From Portunus trituberculatus (Eukaryota; Arthropoda; Malacostraca; Decapoda; Portunidae), in assembly GCF_017591435.1 (NCBI RefSeq), contig NC_059278.1:4507144-4571143 (forward strand): 64,000 nucleotides of DNA, given 5' to 3'. A program made the position numbers and the translations under genes. Positions 47,401 through 62,400 of this stretch are shown here, one piece after another. The stretch's first letter is position 1. Each line of letters starts with the position of its first letter. Below the pieces are notes generated by a model. That model ran no database searches. It had not been told where the DNA came from and worked only from the letters and a program-made list of their open reading frames with translations.

Positions 47401-50400
47401 CAACTGGTTTCCCATCAACTATGACTTTTCTGATAATAGTTCTTTTGACAGTTTCCATGGACGATGTTTCAGCATCCTTTCCTATAATATCTTTGGGCTT
47501 TTCACTTAGCGCTATTTTAGCGGTTGCTTTAGGTACAGTTTCAATAATGAGCGACTGCTCAGATGGTTCTTCTTCATCCTCTGGCTCTCCAACGACAGTT
47601 TCTACAGTCTCCACCGGAACGCCGTCTACTACTGTTCTTTTCACAATGGTTCTCTTTACAGTTTTACTTGTTGTCACTTGCTCTCCTTCTTTAACATCTT
47701 CCTCAACTTCAGCTTTAGACTTTTCATCATCCGGCTGCCCTTCCACTGTTTTCACAGTTTCTACTGGCTTCCCATCTACAATAGTTCTTCTGATCACTTT
47801 CTTTGTTACAGTTGTTGTATCGGATGGTTCCACAATAGTTTCAACCATCTCTTCGGGTTCTCCAAGGATTTCTTCGCTTTCTACTTCTTTTCCATCTACT
47901 ATGGTTTTTCTTATTACCCTTCTGGTTACAGTTGTAGTAACGGTTGGTTCTACATCTTCAGGCTTTTCTTCAGGTTCACCATCAAGGGTTTCTACTGTTT
48001 CTACCTCCTTTCCGTCCACGATAGTTTTTCTTATTACTTTTCTAGTTACAGTTGTAGTAACGGTTGGTTCTACATCTTCAGGCACTTCTACAGGTTCATC
48101 GTCCATACTTTCTACAGTTTCAACTTCCTTACCGTCCACTATAGTTCTCCTTATTACTTTTCGGGTAACAGTTGTAGTAGACGATGGTTCTGTTTCTTCT
48201 AGAATTTCTTCAGGTTCATCATCCATGGTTTCTACGGTTTCTACTTCCTTGCCATCAACTATGGTTTTTCTAATTATTTTCCTGGTTCTTGTTATAGTTG
48301 TAGTGGTGCTAGGTTCTACATCTTCTGGCATGTCCTCAGGTTCACCGTCCACGGTTTCTTCGATTTCTACTGGCTTTCCATCAACAATGGTTCTTCTAAT
48401 TACTTTTCGTGTTACGGTTGTAGTAGTAGTAGATGTTTCCGTATCTTCTGGAGTTTCTTTAGGCTCTCCTTCTATGGTTTCCACGGTCTCTACAGGCTTA
48501 CCGTCAACTATAATTCTTCTGATTACTGTTCTTGTCACTGTTTCCGTTGATGATGGCTCAACAACTTTTTCAGTAACTTCCTTCGGCTCTCCTTCGATCA
48601 AAATTGTCTTCACTACGGCTGTAGACACTGTCTTACCTTCCTCTGGTTCGTGATCAGACTCATCTGTCTCACTCTTTGACAACTTTTCAATAGTATCAAT
48701 TGTATCTTTTGGTTCACCATCTACCATGGTTCTCTTAATGGTAGTTCTGGTTACAGTGTCAGTAGAGGGCTCTTGTAACGTTTCGATCGTCTCTTTGATT
48801 TCACCATCGACAATCGTACTCCTTCTTGTAATTGTTCTCGTTATTGTTCCAGGAGGAGATTCGTCTGAGCCTTCAGACGTTTCTTCGGGCTCACCTTCTA
48901 TGGTTTCTTCAGTCTCTACAGGAACACCGTCGACGATGGTTCTGCGGATGATTGTTCTTGTTACTGTTTCGGTAGATGATGATTCTCCGAATTGTTTCTT
49001 TGCATCATCGGGTTTCTTAATCTCAACTGTTTCAACTGGTTTACCGTCAACCATTGTTGTCTTAGTAATTGTTCTTGTTACAGATTCATATGAAGAATCT
49101 TCATCGAACTCTTCATCCCCTTCTGGTTCCCCTTCTACTGTTTCTACAGTTTCTACGGGCACACCATCAACAATAGTTCTTTTAATGATGGTCCTGGTTA
49201 CGGTTTTAGTTGTAGATGGTTCTTCGATTTTCTTTATAATCTCTGTTGGTAATCTTCCCTCTTCTAGTTCCTTAGAAGGTTGCTCCTTTTCAGAAATTTC
49301 TGTTCTTGCTTCTTCCTTACTGATTGTGGTTGTGGTGGTGGTAGTTGTTGTTTCTTTCGTGACATCAAGTTGTTTATCATCAGGTTTTTCTTTTTCCACA
49401 AGTTTCTTGTCTGCAGGTTTCTCCACCTCAGCAGGTTTTTCTAGTGTGGGTTTCTTTTCTTCTGCTTTTTTAATCTCAGTAGGTTTTTCTTCTGCAGGTC
49501 TCTTATCTTCTGCTTTCTTCTCCCCTGCAGGTTTTTCTTTTACAGGTTCCTTCTCTTCTGCTTTCCTCACCTCGGCAGGTTTGTCTTCTGCGAGTTTCTT
49601 CTCTTCTAGTGTCTTTACCTCGGCTAGTTTTCCTTCTGTGGGTTTCTTTTCAATAGGTATTTCTTTTTTCTCTACTTTTTCTAGAACTTCTTCAACTTGA
49701 GGCTTCTCTTCCTTTACAGGCATGGTGTCCTTGGGCTTTTCTTCTAACAGCTTTGAAACATCTTTGGTAAGTTCGTACACCTTGACTGGTTTTCCTTCTT
49801 CAGTGGGTTTTGTTGGGGTTTCTTTTGTGGACTCAAGACTGGTGGCGACTTCCTTATAAGAAACAGACTTATCGGTAATGGCAGTGACGGACTTGTACTC
49901 TTCAGTGGACACTTGCTCGGTGTGTGTCTTACTCAAAGTAATTTCGGTTACCTCATCGACCGGCCTTTTAATTGGTTCGGCTAGAGGGGACTCCCTAAGT
50001 TTTGTCTCAGCATCCTCTTCGTCGGAGGGGAGAGAAGAAGTCGTCGAGGATGGTGATTCTTTTTCGGATTTGGTGAGTTCAGGCTGGGGAAGGTCTGACG
50101 GTTTAGCTATGGGAATTGGTGTCTTCGTGGCTTTTGTGATGGCGGTGGATGTGGAGGTGATGGTGAGTGATGTATCATATACAGATGAGATGAGAGATGA
50201 AATGGGTGCCACAGATGACGGAACGTCAGGCCTTGAGGAGTCTGGCTTCACCTGCACAGAGGATAAGGATTCACTTTCTGGATGGGAGGACGTAGTAGAA
50301 GAGAGTGAGGTGTCACCTTTTCCTATAGACTTCTCAGGTGAAGGAGGAGGAGAAACGGGCTCCTTGAAGTCCATGAAGGAAGTTTTAGTAATAGGAGTTT

Positions 50401-53400
50401 CTTCAATGGACGTCACAGCTGTAGTGATATCTTGGACGACATCTTTTACTTCGGTGACGGGTTTAACAGCAACATCTTTTAGATCCTCTTTAAAGATTTC
50501 CTCCGAGACATCACTGCTTGGTGAGGTAGTCGGCGGCTTAGACTCACCATCCCTGAGAGAAGGATCTTTAGGAAGGTCCTTGACGTCCATTGAAGTAACG
50601 TCACTCTTTGAGCTTATGGAGAAATCGCTTTTAGGAGATACCATGATGGCTTCCTGAGTCACTGAGGGAGTGGCGGGTTCCTGTTTGGAGCTAGAAGAGG
50701 TGTCCTCTTCTGGTGAGGGTTCAGTCTTTGCCTGTGACGTAATACTGTCATCTTTTGTCACTGGTGCCTTTGTGCTTCGCAGTAATTCTCTGGTTTCCTC
50801 AATGAGGGCTTTTGTGCTATCAATAGTGCTAACTACGCTTGTTGCTAATGTGGTGCTTTCGCTCTTTGTGCTTTCCAAATCTTTTGGAAGGATAGGTTCC
50901 TCTTCAAGAATAGTTTTCCTGTCTGGGGCAGGGAATGTTTCTTGAATGAACTCTGTCACCTTTTCTGTTATAGTAGAGTATATGGATGTCTCTGGATGAG
51001 AGACTTTACTATCCAAAGGAAGAGAAGGCATTGTATGGCTCTCTAGACTTGACATTTTGTCTCGCTCTTCAAAAGCAGAATCTTTGCCTGACACATCACT
51101 GCGAGGAGAGATTGGTTTTCCCTCATCGGGCTCTTTATCGCTTCCAAGAACGGGTTGTAGCCTAAAGGAATCTAGAGAGTCCAAGCCATCCTTTGCAACC
51201 ACATCACTGATGGTTGTGTCGCTCTTCGGGGACATTGATCTGCCGCTGTCCACAACTTCACGATGAACAGTTGTAGTTGTAGTTGTAGCTTCTGTTAATG
51301 TCGTTTCTGTGCCAAGCTGCTTTCTTTGCTCTCTTCTCATTACATCTGATATCGAGGAGATGTCAGAGCGAGGAGATGAAGGAACCTGATCATCTCTCTC
51401 TTCATACTGGCCGCTCAATTCCGCCTCATATCCGTCGCTGCGCGGAGATATAGACGGCATTTGGTACATTTCCGATGACAAATCACTCCTTGGAGAGACT
51501 GGCTGATATTTTTCACTGTCTTCTTCAGTTGTTCTTGGTGAAATGGTTTCCCTACCATCTTCAACTTCTTGCGTTTTTCCAAAAGTAACACTGCGAGGAG
51601 ATGTTAGATCTTCAGCAGTTTTCTCTATGGGTTCATCGAATCCTCTGTCATCGAGACTACCGTACATGGAAGTTGACATGATATCGTCTTTTTTCTTAAT
51701 TCTAGTTAAGGCTTCAGTGGATGACTCTGGCAATGTGTCATCGTGCAAACCGAAGTCATCCCCATACATAGATGAAGTCATGATATCTCGACTTGGCTCG
51801 TATATTGATGTGGTCATGGCATCAAAATCTTGATGCATAGATGTTGTCATAACATCAATCGTGCCGTGGTCACTAATGGCACTAGTGGTAGATTTGAACA
51901 CCGTCGTGGTTTCTTCATAAACAGAAGTGGCCATAACATCCTTTTCTTCCCGATGTTCTAATGTTTCGAGGCCTTTCACAAGAGATATTCCTGCCATACC
52001 GATTTCCCTGAGTGAGGGAGACATAGGAGGAGAACCAGGAGTTGTGTCTGGGGAGACTGTCACTATTTCAGCGCGTTCTGCCTTTAACACACCATAGACG
52101 GGCTCTTCCACAACCCCACCTTCCAAGTAAGGCTCTGAATCCTTTACTGTGGGTGCTTTAGTAATGTCAACTTTAGGACTCACTATTTCGATCTTACCAT
52201 CAGAAGGAGGTGATGGTAATTTTGGCTCTGTTTTAGTTTTTTGAGTATCATCTTTAAGGCTTACTTCACTCTTCATACTAGTAGAAATATCGCTCTTAGG
52301 TGACAGAGGTTCTTCTTCCATAGACTTCTTTGATGTATCTTTAGGACTCAGATCTGACTTAATGCTGGAAGAAATTTCACTAGGTGGTGATTCGGGACGT
52401 AGTTTTATGTCTTTTTCAGTAATTTCAGATGTGGTCTTTTCTTCTTTCTTTTCCTTGGCTACATCAGTGCTAGTGGAAATAGTAACCTCGGAAATTTTCT
52501 TGGATACTTCGGTTGTCATAATTTCTTCTTTGACTTCCTTTGAACTGAGTTCACTTCTTGTACTGATGTCGCTCTTTCCACTTGGAGAAACATCACTTCT
52601 TGGAGAAACAGGAACTTCTGGAGATTTCCTTGATGTATCGATTTTCAGAATTCCCTCAGAAATGTCCCTTGAACTAATATCGGTACTAGATATGTCACTT
52701 TTGGGTGAAACTGCCTCCTCCTCTTTGGGGGTGACATCGATGGTAAGAGGCCTCAGCATTACTGTCTCTACAACATGACTTCTCATACTTACAGAAAAGA
52801 AACTTTCGGGAGAAGTTAAATCGAACTGATCTTTCTTTCCTTCACTCTTTGAAGAAGCAGATACATCTGTTTTTTCAGACTTGTCTTCCTCTGTCTTTTC
52901 TCCAGCTATCTTTTTCTCAATGTCACTCTTTGCACTGATATCACTCTTAATACTAACAGATACATCACTCTTTGGAGAGACAGAGGCTTCTGATTTCTTT
53001 GACACATCAACTGGTAAGATTTCCTTCATTATCTCCTTTCCGGCATCATCTTTAGTGGAATCAGTCTTTACACTAATGTCACTCTTAGCACTGACTGATA
53101 TGTCACTCTTTGGAGATAATGCTGCTTCATCTTTCTGCTTCGGAGGCACATCAGCGGGTTTTTCTTCTTTGATTTCCTTTGAGATGTCACTCTTTATACT
53201 ACTAATATCACTCTTACCACTAACAGAAACGTCACTCTTAGGAGACATTAGTACATCTTCAGATGGCTTCTTAGGCACAACAGCTGTGGTTTCTTCCATA
53301 ATCTCTTTGATGTCAACTTTTTCCTTTACAATGTCACTTTTTGAAGTGACATCACTCTTAGCACTGTCATCGCTCTTGGCGCTGATGGAAATGTCACTCT

Positions 53401-56400
53401 TTGGAGAGATAGGTGACTCTTCTCCTGATTTCTTTGAGATTTCAAGTGTAATGTCTTTAATTTCTTTTGTAATGATCTCTTCCTTTCCGACATCACTCTT
53501 TGCGCTCACATCACTCTTCGTGCTTACAGACCTGTCGCTCTTTGGAGAGGCTAGTGGTTCGTCTACTGGTTTCTTTGCGACATCAACCTTAATTTCTTCC
53601 TTTATTTCTTTTGTTACTATCTCTTCCTTTACGATGTCACTCTTTTCGCTAACTTCACTCTTAGCGCTGATAGAGATATCACTCGTTGGAGAGGTGAGTA
53701 TTTCTGTTTGTAACTTGGATGCGTCAATGGTGACATCTTCCTTTACATCTTTAGAGATCACATCTTCCTTCAAACTATCGCTCTTTACACTGGCTTCACT
53801 TTTAAGGCTTACAGAAACATCGCTCTTTGGAGAAACGGGTGCTTCTTCCACTGGCTTCCTTGATATATCAAGTTTAATTTCTTCCTCAGTTACTTTAGTT
53901 GTTACTTGCTCTTTTACTTCACTCTCTGCACTGATATCACTCTTAGCACTAAGGGAGATATCACTTACAGGAGACACTAGTGATTTTTCTGTTGGTTTTT
54001 TCGTGACATCGACTGTGATTTCCTTTGAAATTACTTCTTCCTTGACAATGTCACTCTTTGCGCTGACATCACTCTTTGCACTGACGGAGATGTCACTTAC
54101 TGGTGAGATTGGTGCTTCTGTTGGTTTCTTAGTGACATCAATTGTAATTTCCTTTGTAACTACTTCTTCCTTAACGATGTCACTCTTTGCACTGACATCA
54201 CTCTTGGCACTAACAGAGATATCACTCTTTGGTGAGATTGGTGCTTCTTCTGTCGTTTTCTTAGTGACATCAACAGTAATTTCCTTTATAATTACATCTT
54301 CCTTAATGATGTCACTCTTTGCACTGACATCACTCTTTACACTAACGGAGATGTCACTCTTTGGTGAGATTGGTGCTTCTTCTGTTGGTTTCTTAGTGAC
54401 ATCAACTGTAATTTCCTTTCTAATTACATCTTCCTTAATGATGTCACTCCTTGTACTGACATCACTCTTAGCACTAACAGATATGTCACTCTTTGGTGAG
54501 ACTGGCGCTTCTTCTGATGGTTTCTTGGTGATATCAACTGTGATTTCCTTTGTTATTAGTTCTTCCTTAACGATGTCACTCTTAGCACTGACATCACTCT
54601 TAGCACTAACGGAGATGTCACTTTTTGGTGAGATTGGTGCTTCTTCTGTTGGTTTTTTAGTAACATCAACGGAAATTTCCTTTGTAATTACTTCTTCCTT
54701 AACGATGTCACTCTTTGAACTGACATCACTTTTTGCACTAATGGAAATGTCACTCTTTGGTGAGATTGGTGCTTCTTCTGTTGGTTTCTTAGTGATATCA
54801 ACTGTGATTTCCTTAGTGATTAGTTCTTCCTTAACGATGTCACTCTTTGCACTGACATCACTCTTTGCACTAACGGAGATGTCACTCTTTGGTGAGATTG
54901 GTGCTTCTTCTGTTGGTTTCTTAGTGATATCAACTGTGATTTCCTTAGTGATTAGTTCTTCCTTAACGATGTCACTCTTTGCACTAACAGAGATGTCACT
55001 CTTTGGTGAGATTGGTGCTTCTTCTGTTGGTTTCTTAGTGACATCAACTGTGATTTCTTTAATATCTTTTGTAATAACTTCTTTAACGATGTCACTCTTT
55101 GCACTGACATCACTCTTTGCACTAAGGGAGATGTCACTCTTTGGTGAGATTGGTGCTTCTTCTGTTGGTTTTTTGGTGATATCAACTGTGATTTCCTTAA
55201 TGATTAGTTCTTCCTTAGCGATGTCACTCTTTGCACTAACGGAGATGTCACTCTTTGGTGAGATTGGTGCTTCTTCTGTTGGTTTCTTAGTGACATCAAC
55301 TGTGATTTCTTTAATATCTTTTGTAATAACTTCTTTAACGATGTCACTCTTTGCACTGATATCACTCTTAACACTAACGGAGATGTCACTCTTTGGTGAG
55401 ATTGGTGCTTCTTCTGTTGGTTTTTTAGTGACATCAACGGTAATTTCCTTTGTAATTACTTCTTCCTTAACGACGTCACTCTTTGCACTGACATCACTCT
55501 TAGCACTAATGGAAATATCACTCTTTGGTGAGATTGGTGCTTCTTCTGTTGGTTTTTTAGTGATATCAACTGTGATTTCCTTAGTGATTAGTTCTTCCTT
55601 AACGATGTCACTCTTAGCACTGACATCACTCTTAGCACTAACGGAGATGTCGCTCGTTGGTGAGATTGGTGCTTCTTCTGTTGGTTTTTTAGCCACATCA
55701 ACTGTAATTTCCTTTGTAATTACTTCTTCCTTAACGATGTCACTCTTTGCACTAACGGAGATGTCACTTACAGGTGAGATTGGTGCTTCTTCTGTTGGTT
55801 TTTTAGTGACATCAACTGTAATTTCCTTTGTGATTACTGCTTCCTTACCGATGTCACTCTTTGCACTGATATCACTCTTTGCGCTAATGGAGATGTCACT
55901 CTTTGGTGAGATTGGTGCTTCTTCTGTTGGTTTCTTAGTCACATCAACTGTGATTTCCTTTGTAATTACTTCTTCCTTAACGATGTCACTCTTTGCACTG
56001 ACATCACTCTTAACACTAACGGAGATATCACTTACTGGTGAGATTGGTGCTTCTTCTGTTGGTTTTTTAGTGACACCAACGGTAATTTCCTTTGTAATTA
56101 CTTCTTCCTTAACGACGTCACTCTTTGCACTGACATCACTCTTAGCACTAACGGAGATGTCACTCTTTGGTGAGATTGGTGCTTCTTCTGTTGGTTTCTT
56201 AGTCACATCAACTGTGATTTCCGTTGTAATTACTTCTTCCTTAACGATGTCACTCTTTGCACTGACATCACTCTTTGCACTAACGGAGATGTCACTCTTT
56301 GGTGAGATTGGTGCTTCTTCTGTTGGTTTCTTAGTCACATCAACTGTGATTTCCTTAGTGATTAGTTCTTCCTTAACGATGTCACTCTTAGCACTGACAT

Positions 56401-59400
56401 CACTCTTAGCACTAACGGAGATGTCGCTCGTTGGTGAGATTGGTGCTTCTTCTGTTGGTTTTTTAGCCACATCAACTGTAATTTCCTTTGTAATTACTTC
56501 TTCCTTAACGATGTCACTCTTTGCACTGACATCACTCTTTGCACTAACGGAGATGTCACTCTTTGGTGAGATTGGTGCTTCTTCTGTTGGTTTCTTAGTC
56601 ACATCAACTGTGATTTCCTTTGTAATTACTTCTTCCTTAACGATGTCACTCTTTGCACTAATGTCACTCTTTGCACTAACGGAGATGTCACTTACAGGTG
56701 AGATTGGTGCTTCTTCTGTTGGTTTTTTAGTGACATCAACGGTAATTTCCTTTGTAATTACTTCTTCCTTAACGACGTCACTCTTTGCACTGACATCACT
56801 TTTAGCACTAATGGAAATATCACTCTTTGGTGAGATTGGTGCTTCTTCTGTTGGTTTCTTAGTCACATCAACTGTAATTTCCTTTGTAATTACTTCTTCC
56901 TTAACGATGTCACTCTTTGCACTGACATCACTCTTTGCACTAACGGAGATGTCACTCTTTGGTGAGATTGGTGCTTCTTCTGTTGGTTTCTTAGTTACAT
57001 CAACTGTGATTTCCTTTGTAATTACTTCTTCCTTAACGATGTCACTCTTTGCACTAATGGAGATGTCACTTACTGGTGAGATTGGTGCTTCTTCTGTTTC
57101 TTTCTTAGTGACATCAACTGTAATCTCCTTTGTAATTACTTCTTCCTTGACAATGTCACTCTTTGCACTGACATCACTCTTTGCACTGACGGAGATGTCA
57201 CTCTTTGGTGAGATTGGTGCTTCTTCTGTTGGTTTCTTTGTCACATCAACAGAGATTTCCTTTGTAATGAGCTCTTCCTTAACGATGTCACTCTTTGCAC
57301 TAATATCACTCTTTGCACTAATGGAGATGTCACTCTTTGGTGAGATTGGTGCTTCTTCTGTTGGTTTCTTAGTCACATCAAGTGTAATTTCCTTTGTAAT
57401 TACTTCTTCCTTAACGATGTCACTCTTTGCACTAACATCACTCTTTGCACTGACTGAGATGTCACTTACTGGTGAGATTGGTACTTCTTCTATTGGTTTC
57501 TTAGAGACATCAACTGTAATTTCTTTAGTAATTACTTCTTCCTTAACGATGTCACTCTTTGCACTGATGTCACTCTTAGCACTAACAGAGATGTCACTTA
57601 CAGGTGAGACTGGTGCTTCTTCTGTTTGTTTCTTACTGACATCAACTGTGATATCCTTTGAAATTACTTCTTCCTTAACAATGTCACTCTTAGCACTAAC
57701 ATCACTCTTAGCACTAACGGAAATGTCACTTACAGGTGAGATTAGTGCTTTTTCTGTAGGTTTTTTCGTGACATCTATTGTGATTTCCTTTGAAATAACT
57801 TCTTCCTTCATGATGTCACTCTTTGCACTTAAGTCGCTCTTAGCACTAACAGAGATGTCACTTTTTGGTGAGATTAGTGCTTCTTCCGTTGGTTTTTTGG
57901 TCACATCAACCGTGATTTCCTTTGTGATTTCTTCTTCCTTGACAATGTCACTCTTAGCACTGACATCACTCTTCGCACTAACTGAGATGTCACTTACAGG
58001 AGAGATTGGTGCTTTTTCTGTTGGTTTTTCGTGACATCAACTGTGATTTCCTTTGAAATTACTTCTTCCTTAACGATGTCACTCTTTGCACTGACATCAC
58101 TCTTGGCACTAACAGAGATGTCGCTCTTTGGTGAGATTGGTGCTTCTTCTGTTGGTTTCTTAGTCACATCAACTGTGATTTCTTTAATTTCTTTTGTAAT
58201 AAATTCTTCTTTAACGATGTCACTCTTTGCACTAACTTCACTCTTTGCGCTAATCGAGATATCACTTACTGGTGAGATTGGTGCTTCTTCTGTTGGTTTC
58301 TTAGTGATATCAACTGTGATTTCCTTAGTGATTAGTTCTTCCTTAACGATGTCACTCTTTGCACTGACATCACTCTTTCCACTAACGGAGATATCACTTA
58401 CTGGTGAGATTGGTGCTTCTTCTGTTGGTTTCTTAGTGATATCAACTGTGATTTCTTTAATTTCTTTTGTAATAAATTCTTCTTTAACGATGTCACTCTT
58501 TGCACTAACTTCACTCTTTGCGCTAATCGAGATATCACTTACTGGTGAGATTGGTGCTTCTTCTGTTGGTTTCTTAGTGATATCAACTGAAATTTCTTTT
58601 GTTATTACTTTTTCCTTAACGATGTCACTCTTTGCACTTACATCACTCTTCGCACTAACGGAGATGTCACTTGCTGGTGAGATTGGTGCTTCTTCTGTTG
58701 GTTTCTTTGTCACATCAATTGTAATTTCTTTCATATCCTTTGCAGTTACTTCTTCCTTAACGATGTCACTCTTTGCACTGATATCACTCTTGACACTAAC
58801 GGAGATGTCACTCTTTGGTGAGATTATTGCTTCTTCTGTTGGTTTCTTAGTGATATCAACTGTAATTTCCTTTGTAATTACCTCTTCCTTAACGATGTCG
58901 CTCTTTCCACTGACATCACTCTTAGCACTAACAGAGATATCACTCTTTGGTGATATTGGTGCTTCTTCTTTCGTTTCCTTAGTGACATCAACTGTAATTT
59001 CTTTTGTAATTACATCTTCCTTAATGATGTCACTCTTTGCACTGACATCACTCTTTGCACTAACGGAAATGTCACTCGTTGGTGAGACTGGTGCTTCTTC
59101 TGTTGGTTTCTTACTGACATCAATTGTAATTTCTTTTGTAATTACTTCTTCTTTAACGATGTCACTCTTTGCACTGACATCGCTCTTTGAAGTAACGGAG
59201 ATGTCACTTACTGGTGAGATTGGTGCTTCTTCTGTTGGTTTCTTAGTGACATCAATTGTAATTTCTTTTGTAATTACTTCTTCCTTAACGATGTCACTCT
59301 TTGCACTGACATCGCTCTTTGAAGTAACGGAGATGTCACTTACTGGTGAGATTGGTTCTTCTTCTGTTGGTTTCTTAGTGACATCAACTATAACTTCTTT

Positions 59401-62400
59401 TTTGATTATTTCTTCCTTTACGATGTCACTCTTATCACTAACGGAGATGTCACTTATTGGTGAAATTGGTGCTTCTTTTGGTTTCTTAGTGAGGTCATCT
59501 GTAATTTCTTTTGTAATTACTTCTTCCTTAACTACATCACTCTTTGCACTAATATCACTCCTGGCACTAACAGAGATGTCACTCTTTGGTGAGACTAGTG
59601 CTTCTTCTGTTGGTTTCTTACTAACATCAACTGTAATTTCCTTTTTGATTACTTCCTCCTTAACGATGTCACTCATTGCACTGACATCACTCTTTACACT
59701 AACAGAGATGTCACTTACTGGTGAGATTGGTGCTTCTGTTGGTGTCTTACTGACATCAACTGTAATCTCCTTTGTAATTACTTCTTCCTTGACAATGTCA
59801 CTCTTTGCACTGACATCACTCTTTGCACTGACGGAGATGTCACTTACTGGTGAGATTGGTGCTTCTGTTGGCTTCTTACTGACATCAACTATAATTTCCT
59901 TTGTAACGACTTCTTCCTTAACGATGTCACTCTTTGCACTGACATCACTCTTTGCACTGACGGAGATGTCACTCTTTGGTGAAATTGGTATCTCTTCTAC
60001 TGGTTTCTTAGTGACGTCAACTGTAATTTCCTTTGTAATTACTTCTTCCTTAAGGATGTCACTCTTTGCACTGACATCACTCTTAACACTAACGGAAATG
60101 TCACTCTTTGGTGAGATTGGTGCTTCTTCTGTTGGTTTCTTAGTGACATCAACAGTGATTTCCTTTGTAATTACTTCTTCCTTAACGATGTCACTCTTTG
60201 CACTAATGTCACTCTTTGCACTGACGGAGATGTCACTCTTTGGTGAGATTGGTGCTTCTTCTGTTGGTTTTTTCGTTACATCAATAGTGATTTCTTTAGT
60301 GATAAGTTCTTCCTTAACGATATCACTCTTTGCACTGACATCACTCTTTGCACTGACGGAGATGTCACTTACAGGTGAGATTGGTGCTTCTTCTATTGGT
60401 TTCTTTGACACATCAACAGTGATTTTCTTTGTGATGAGTTCTTCCTTACCGATATCACTCTTTGCACTGACATCACTCTTTCCACTAACGGAGATATCAC
60501 TTACTGGTGAGATTGGTGCTTCTTCTGTTGGTTTCTTAGTGACATCAACTGTAATTTCCTTTATAATTACTTCTTCCTTAACGATGTCACTCTTTGCACT
60601 GACATCACTCTTAACACTAACGGAAATGTCACTCGTTGGTGAGATTGGTGCTTCTTCTGTTGGTTTCTTAGCCACATCAACTGTGATTTCCTTTGTAATT
60701 ACTTCTTCCTTAACGATGTCACTCTTTGCACTAATGTCACTCTTTGCACTGACGGAGATGTCACTCTTTGGTGAGATTGGTGCTTCTTCTGTTGGTTTTT
60801 TCGTTACATCAATGGTGATTTCTTTAGTGATAAGTTCTTCCTTTACGATGTCACTCTTTGCACTGACGTCACTCTTAGCACTAACGGAGATGTCACTTAC
60901 TGGTGAGATTGGTGCTTGTTCTGTGTCTTTTTTAGTGACATCAACTGTAATCTCCTTTGTAATTACTTCTTTCTTGACAATGTCACTCTTTGCACTGACA
61001 TCACTCTTTGCACTGACGGAGATGTCACTCTTTGGTGAGATTGGTGCTTCTTCTGTTGGTTTCTTACTTACATCAACTGTAATTTCCTTTGTAATTACTT
61101 CTTCCTTGATAATATCACTCTTTGCACTGACATCACTCTTTGCACTGACGGAGATGTCACTCTTTGGTGAGATTGGTGCTTCTTCTGCTGGCTTCTTGGA
61201 GATATCAACTGTAATTTCTTTTGAAATTACGTCTTCCTTTACGATGTCACTCTTTGCACTGATATCACTCTTTGCACTGACGGAGATGTCACTCTTTGGT
61301 GAGATTGGTGCTTCTTCTGTTGGTTTCTTAGTGACATCAACTGTAATTTCCTTTGTAATTACTTCTTCCTTAACGATGTCACTCTTTGCACTGACATCAC
61401 TCTTTCCACTAACGGAGAGATCACTTACTGGTGAGATTGGTGCTTCTTCTGTTGGTTTTTTAGTGATATCAACTGTAATTTCCTTTGTAATTACTTCTTC
61501 CTTAACGATGTCGCTCTTTGCACTGACATCACTCTTAGCACTAACGGAGATATCACTCTTTGGTGAGATTGGTGCTTCTTCTGTTGGTTTCTTAGTGACA
61601 TCAACTGTAATTTCCTTTGTAATTACTTCTTCCTTAACGATGTCACTCTTTGCACTGACATCACTCTTTCCACTAACGGAGATATCACTTACTGGTGAGA
61701 TTGGTGCTTCTTCTGTTGGTTTCTTAGTGATATCAACTGTGATTTCCTTAGTGATTAGTTCTTCCTTAACGATGTCACTCTTTGCACTGACATCACTCTT
61801 TCCACTAACGGAGATATCACTTACTGGTGAGATTGGTGCTTCTTCTGTTGGTTTCTTAGTGATATCAACTGTGATTTCCTTAGTGATTAGTTCTTCCTTA
61901 ACGATGTCACTCTTTGCACTGACATCACTCTTTACGCTAACGGAGATGTCACTCTTACGGGAGATTGGTGCTTCTTCTGTTGGTTTCTTAGTGATATCAA
62001 CTGTGATATCCTTAGTGATTAGTTCTTCCTTAACGATGTCACTCTTTGCACTGACATCACTCTTAACACTAACGGAAATGTCACTCTTTGGTGAGATTGG
62101 TGCTTCTTCTGTTGGTTTTTTCGTGACATCAACTGTGATTTCCTTAGTGATTAGTTCTTCCTTAACGATGTCACTCTTTGCACTGACATCACTCTTAACA
62201 CTAACGGAAATGTCACTCTTTGGTGAGATTGGTGCTTCTTCTGTTGGTTTTTTCGTGACATCAACTGTGATTTCCTTAGTGATTAGTTCTTCCTTAACGA
62301 TGTCACTCTTTGCACTGACATCACTCTTAACACTAACGGAAATGTCACTCTTTGGTGAGATTGGTGCTTCTTCTGTTGGTTTCTTTGTCACATCAACAGT

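Noticed and set aside
54952..55437. Two minus-strand Q/K/H-rich frames of 77 codons
   Set aside because: Out-of-frame reading of the 132-bp repeat.
52881..58034. Plus-strand open frame of 1,717 codons (and 45909-48653, 914 codons)
   Set aside because: Antisense shadow of the repeat arrays. The minus strand ends in a conserved MAP1 domain, while the plus translation is a low-complexity S/L/T pattern with no family features.
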